From Tritrichomonas musculus (Eukaryota > Parabasalia > Tritrichomonadida > Tritrichomonadidae), in the NCBI GenBank assembly GCA_039105265.1, contig JAPFFF010000018.1, positions 1,860,001 to 1,924,000 on the forward strand: a stretch of 64,000 bases of DNA, given 5' to 3'. Every line of letters begins with the position of its first letter. Position 1 is the stretch's first letter. Below, one piece after another: positions 62,130-64,000 of the stretch. The translations under genes were made by a program, and so were the position numbers. The notes below the pieces were generated by a model. That model did no database searches. It was not told the origin of the DNA and saw only the letters and a program-made list of their open reading frames with translations.

Positions 62130-62336
62130 TTTTGGAATATACTAATTCAACAACCAAAGCTCTATATCACAATTCTTCATCAAATCTCAGACTTGCTCTA
62201 TTGGAGACAAATCTGGGATTTTTGCCTGCCAACCGAGCTGAGAAGGAAGGATTGATGACAAAACTCGTCTTTCATATCGAGATGAATGGCATTGCCCATT
62301 ATCTTGCTCCCATTTCAATTCATATCTAAATTGTTT
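62130..62336 (-). mobile_element. Decayed Tc1/mariner-superfamily transposase, catalytic-domain end
   Basis: Reading the minus strand from about 62336 gives WEQDNGQCHSS, then GWQAKIPDLSPIEQV, a TGA where Trp is expected, and DLMKNCDIELW. In Tc1/mariner transposases the DDE/D domain has a QDN..H motif with the second Asp, and a W-P-A-x-S-P-D-L-N-P-I-E-x-x-W motif with the third acidic residue. Both are present in correct order and spacing, so this is a relic of such a gene with at least one nonsense change. Upstream sequence (higher coordinates) is too decayed to follow. The plus-strand 65-codon frame over these bases, which begins at a TTG, is a shadow. Confidence 0.7.
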
Positions 62337-63319
62337 TTTTATATCAATAAAATTATTGTTACCAATTGAAGATTCACAATATTTTATTAATTAAAGATTG
62401 ATATATTAGGCCGTTATTCTGGTACCTGAGAGTTTTTTCAAAAATTGGTCTGATTTCCCAATCTGATGCCTCTGATTTACTAAATTGATTTTCTAATAAT
62501 CCCTCAAAAAAGGTGTTTTTATGTACTTTAAAGGGTTTAAACCATTTGTTATATTTTCATTTTGTCCTCAAAAGCAATGTTCCATTTGAATATCAGGATA
62601 TAAGAAAATCAAAATGCTCAAAGTCTTGTGTAAATCAAAGTAAAATAGGCCATGAAATCCTACGAATATTAGTACCAAAATAACAGCCTAAAGTGGATCA
62701 ATCATAAAATTTCATCTAAAATTCAAAGTCTTGAGCCATCAATTTTAAATATTCATGTGAACTTCAAAATTAAGCTAGATGTGGCTGTTATATTTGAATT
62801 TCTATCTGTTCCCCATCCGGAACAACCATCACTACTAACGTTGAAATTAGTTTCAATAAAGGTATCAGAAACACAAAAGTATTCAATTATGTTGTAACGA
62901 AGAACATGTTGATATTATATGGATAACAAACTGGTCTCATATTTATTCTGCTGATTTTGAACCTAATAGCACTGTATCACCATATTGTCCATATTTATGG
63001 TGTGTCTGTGATGACAAGATACATTCATCGTTTTCAGGTTCAGCATTAACAGCCGATTGTCTGAATTCACTTAAGACAAACTCACTGACATACTTCCATA
63101 TGTCATTTGAAATATGATGCATACTTCTTCAAAAACGAAGATCGTTGGGATAAATAGATTACTCAAAGATCAGGGACAATAGTACAAGTGATCATAGACA
63201 AGAAGAAAGTCATAATTGACGAAAAAATAAGTAAGTGAAAAGTAATTAGAGAAAAACATTTGACTTTTCGTTATAGTTATTCCATCACTTTCGAACCATT
63301 AGGAGATTTTGCAAGCATG
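62337..63319. other. decayed coding-like DNA between two transposon features
   Basis: Short peptide-like stretches occur on the minus strand (FCVSDTFIETNFNVSSDG near 62870, and SWPILL-type pieces near 62660) and on the plus strand (CPYLWCVCDDKIHSSF near 63000). None forms a gene. They may be further transposase or captured-gene debris. Confidence 0.4.
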
Positions 63320-63630
63320 AGTAGATAATCTAAGGGGGGTGATGGCTATTAATATTCGCTAAAACAATTACGATACTTTATATGGTTTTACTAGGTCCGA
63401 ACAACGTTTAATAGTTCAGAACCAATACGAAACACATCGCCGGTACATCGAGCGCCACTAACTGAAAACACTAAGAAAACAATTATAAACGTTGGAGATA
63501 CACATATGAGTCCGATAGTTTGATAAGATCGTTAACAACGTCTGTAAAGGTAATCCAAAGACGATAATCACATACGAAAAATAATAGAGAGATCATATTA
63601 ATAGCCATCGCCCCCCTTAGACTATCTACT
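63320..63630. mobile_element. 311-bp element with 36-bp terminal inverted repeats
   Basis: Bases 63320-63355 and 63595-63630 are inverted repeats with only two mismatches. The arms contain the G-run CTAAGGGGGG and GATGGCTATTAATAT. If the true ends are at the G run, TA flanks both sides (TA-AGGGGGG and CCCCCCT-TA), as for Tc1/mariner insertions. The 239-bp interior has no long open frame and less AT bias than the host. It fits a MITE, perhaps mobilised by the family whose relic lies about 1 kb away. Confidence 0.65.
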
Positions 63631-64000
63631 TTGATTTTGTCACCCTATAGAAATTATTATTATAGTTCAACCGATATTGATTTGCAACTGATAAATCCAT
63701 TAACTAACTCACTATGGAATTGTTTGTAAACGATATCACTAACGAAATATCTATTAATGAATGTAAATGAACTCATTTAAATGAAACCAAAAATAAACAT
63801 CATTTACTCTTCATCGTCAGCGAATTCATCCGAATCGACCATAAAATCGACTTGGTTACTAATCGTGGTACATATCTAGTTAGTTGTAACCCCTTAACCA
63901 ACGACGTGATTCATGAGTGATTTCGATTCATTATAGATGGTTCATAACATGTTATCGTTAATGATTCGTAAGAAACGATTCGTTAGTGATTCATAAGAGA
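63631..64000. other. window end, repetitive ATTCGT/ATTCAT-rich DNA
   Basis: No gene recognised. The last 120 bases repeat variants of GATTCATAA and GATTCGTAA (for example at about 63909, 63962 and 63989) and may be the edge of another element continuing beyond the window. Confidence 0.4.

Noticed and set aside
62132..62329. 65-codon plus-strand frame as a gene
   Set aside because: It begins at TTG, and the opposite strand carries recognisable transposase motifs, so the plus frame is a shadow.

Overview
The window looks like nuclear DNA of a flagellated parabasalid, most likely a Tritrichomonas-type trichomonad. This is inference. It rests on the AT-rich composition, long intronless genes read with the standard code, short intergenic distances inside gene clusters, an axonemal adenylate kinase 7 relative, a tetraspanin, a saposin-like secreted peptide, a very large kinase-ankyrin protein, a hydrogenosome-type beta-barrel candidate and relics of beta-helix surface proteins. 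No intron, tRNA or rRNA gene was recognised.

Layout. 1-9 kb: a partial or broken beta-helix surface gene, a short element with terminal inverted repeats, then housekeeping genes (beta-barrel protein, two coiled-coil proteins, exosome RNase PH subunit, an unknown helical protein, proteasome beta1, a saposin-like peptide). 9.3-15.65 kb: a striking satellite of about 48 tandem 122-bp units followed by about four 123-bp units of a diverged sister satellite. Every unit holds two palindromic hairpins in opposite orientation. 15.65-18.9 kb: gene-free DNA with inverted G-rich motifs, an isolated GC-rich island and a perfect 26-bp foldback element flanked by a 9-bp duplication. 18.9-33 kb: lipase, an EDC4-like decapping scaffold carrying ten tandem PGF motifs (eight PPGF), an RTEL1-like helicase, a long coiled-coil scaffold, two small unknown genes and an L-type lectin. 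33.4-40.9 kb: one gene for a 2492-residue tyrosine-kinase-like kinase joined to about 60 ankyrin repeats. 41-46 kb: gene-poor DNA and a frame-broken surface-protein pseudogene of the same type as the window's first feature. 46.5-61.6 kb: SDR oxidoreductase, AK7-like protein, tetraspanin, armadillo-like protein, an unknown gene, exostosin-type glycosyltransferase, an LRR-PP2C phosphatase, a polytopic membrane protein and an SLC45-like transporter. 61.6-64 kb: a decayed Tc1/mariner-type transposase, other coding-like debris and a 311-bp element with 36-bp inverted ends.

The genes form no operon; trichomonad genes are individually transcribed. Shared themes are RNA turnover (exosome subunit, EDC4-like scaffold), protein turnover (proteasome beta1), genome maintenance (RTEL1-like), secretory and surface functions (lectin, exostosin, tetraspanin, surface-protein relics) and flagellar energy supply (AK7-like). 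The most unusual signals are the dual satellite with conserved dyad design, the EDC4-like protein with an in-built array of putative GYF-domain ligands, and several small elements with well-preserved inverted ends. Several apparent open frames begin at TTG or GTG; starts were moved to the first plausible ATG.
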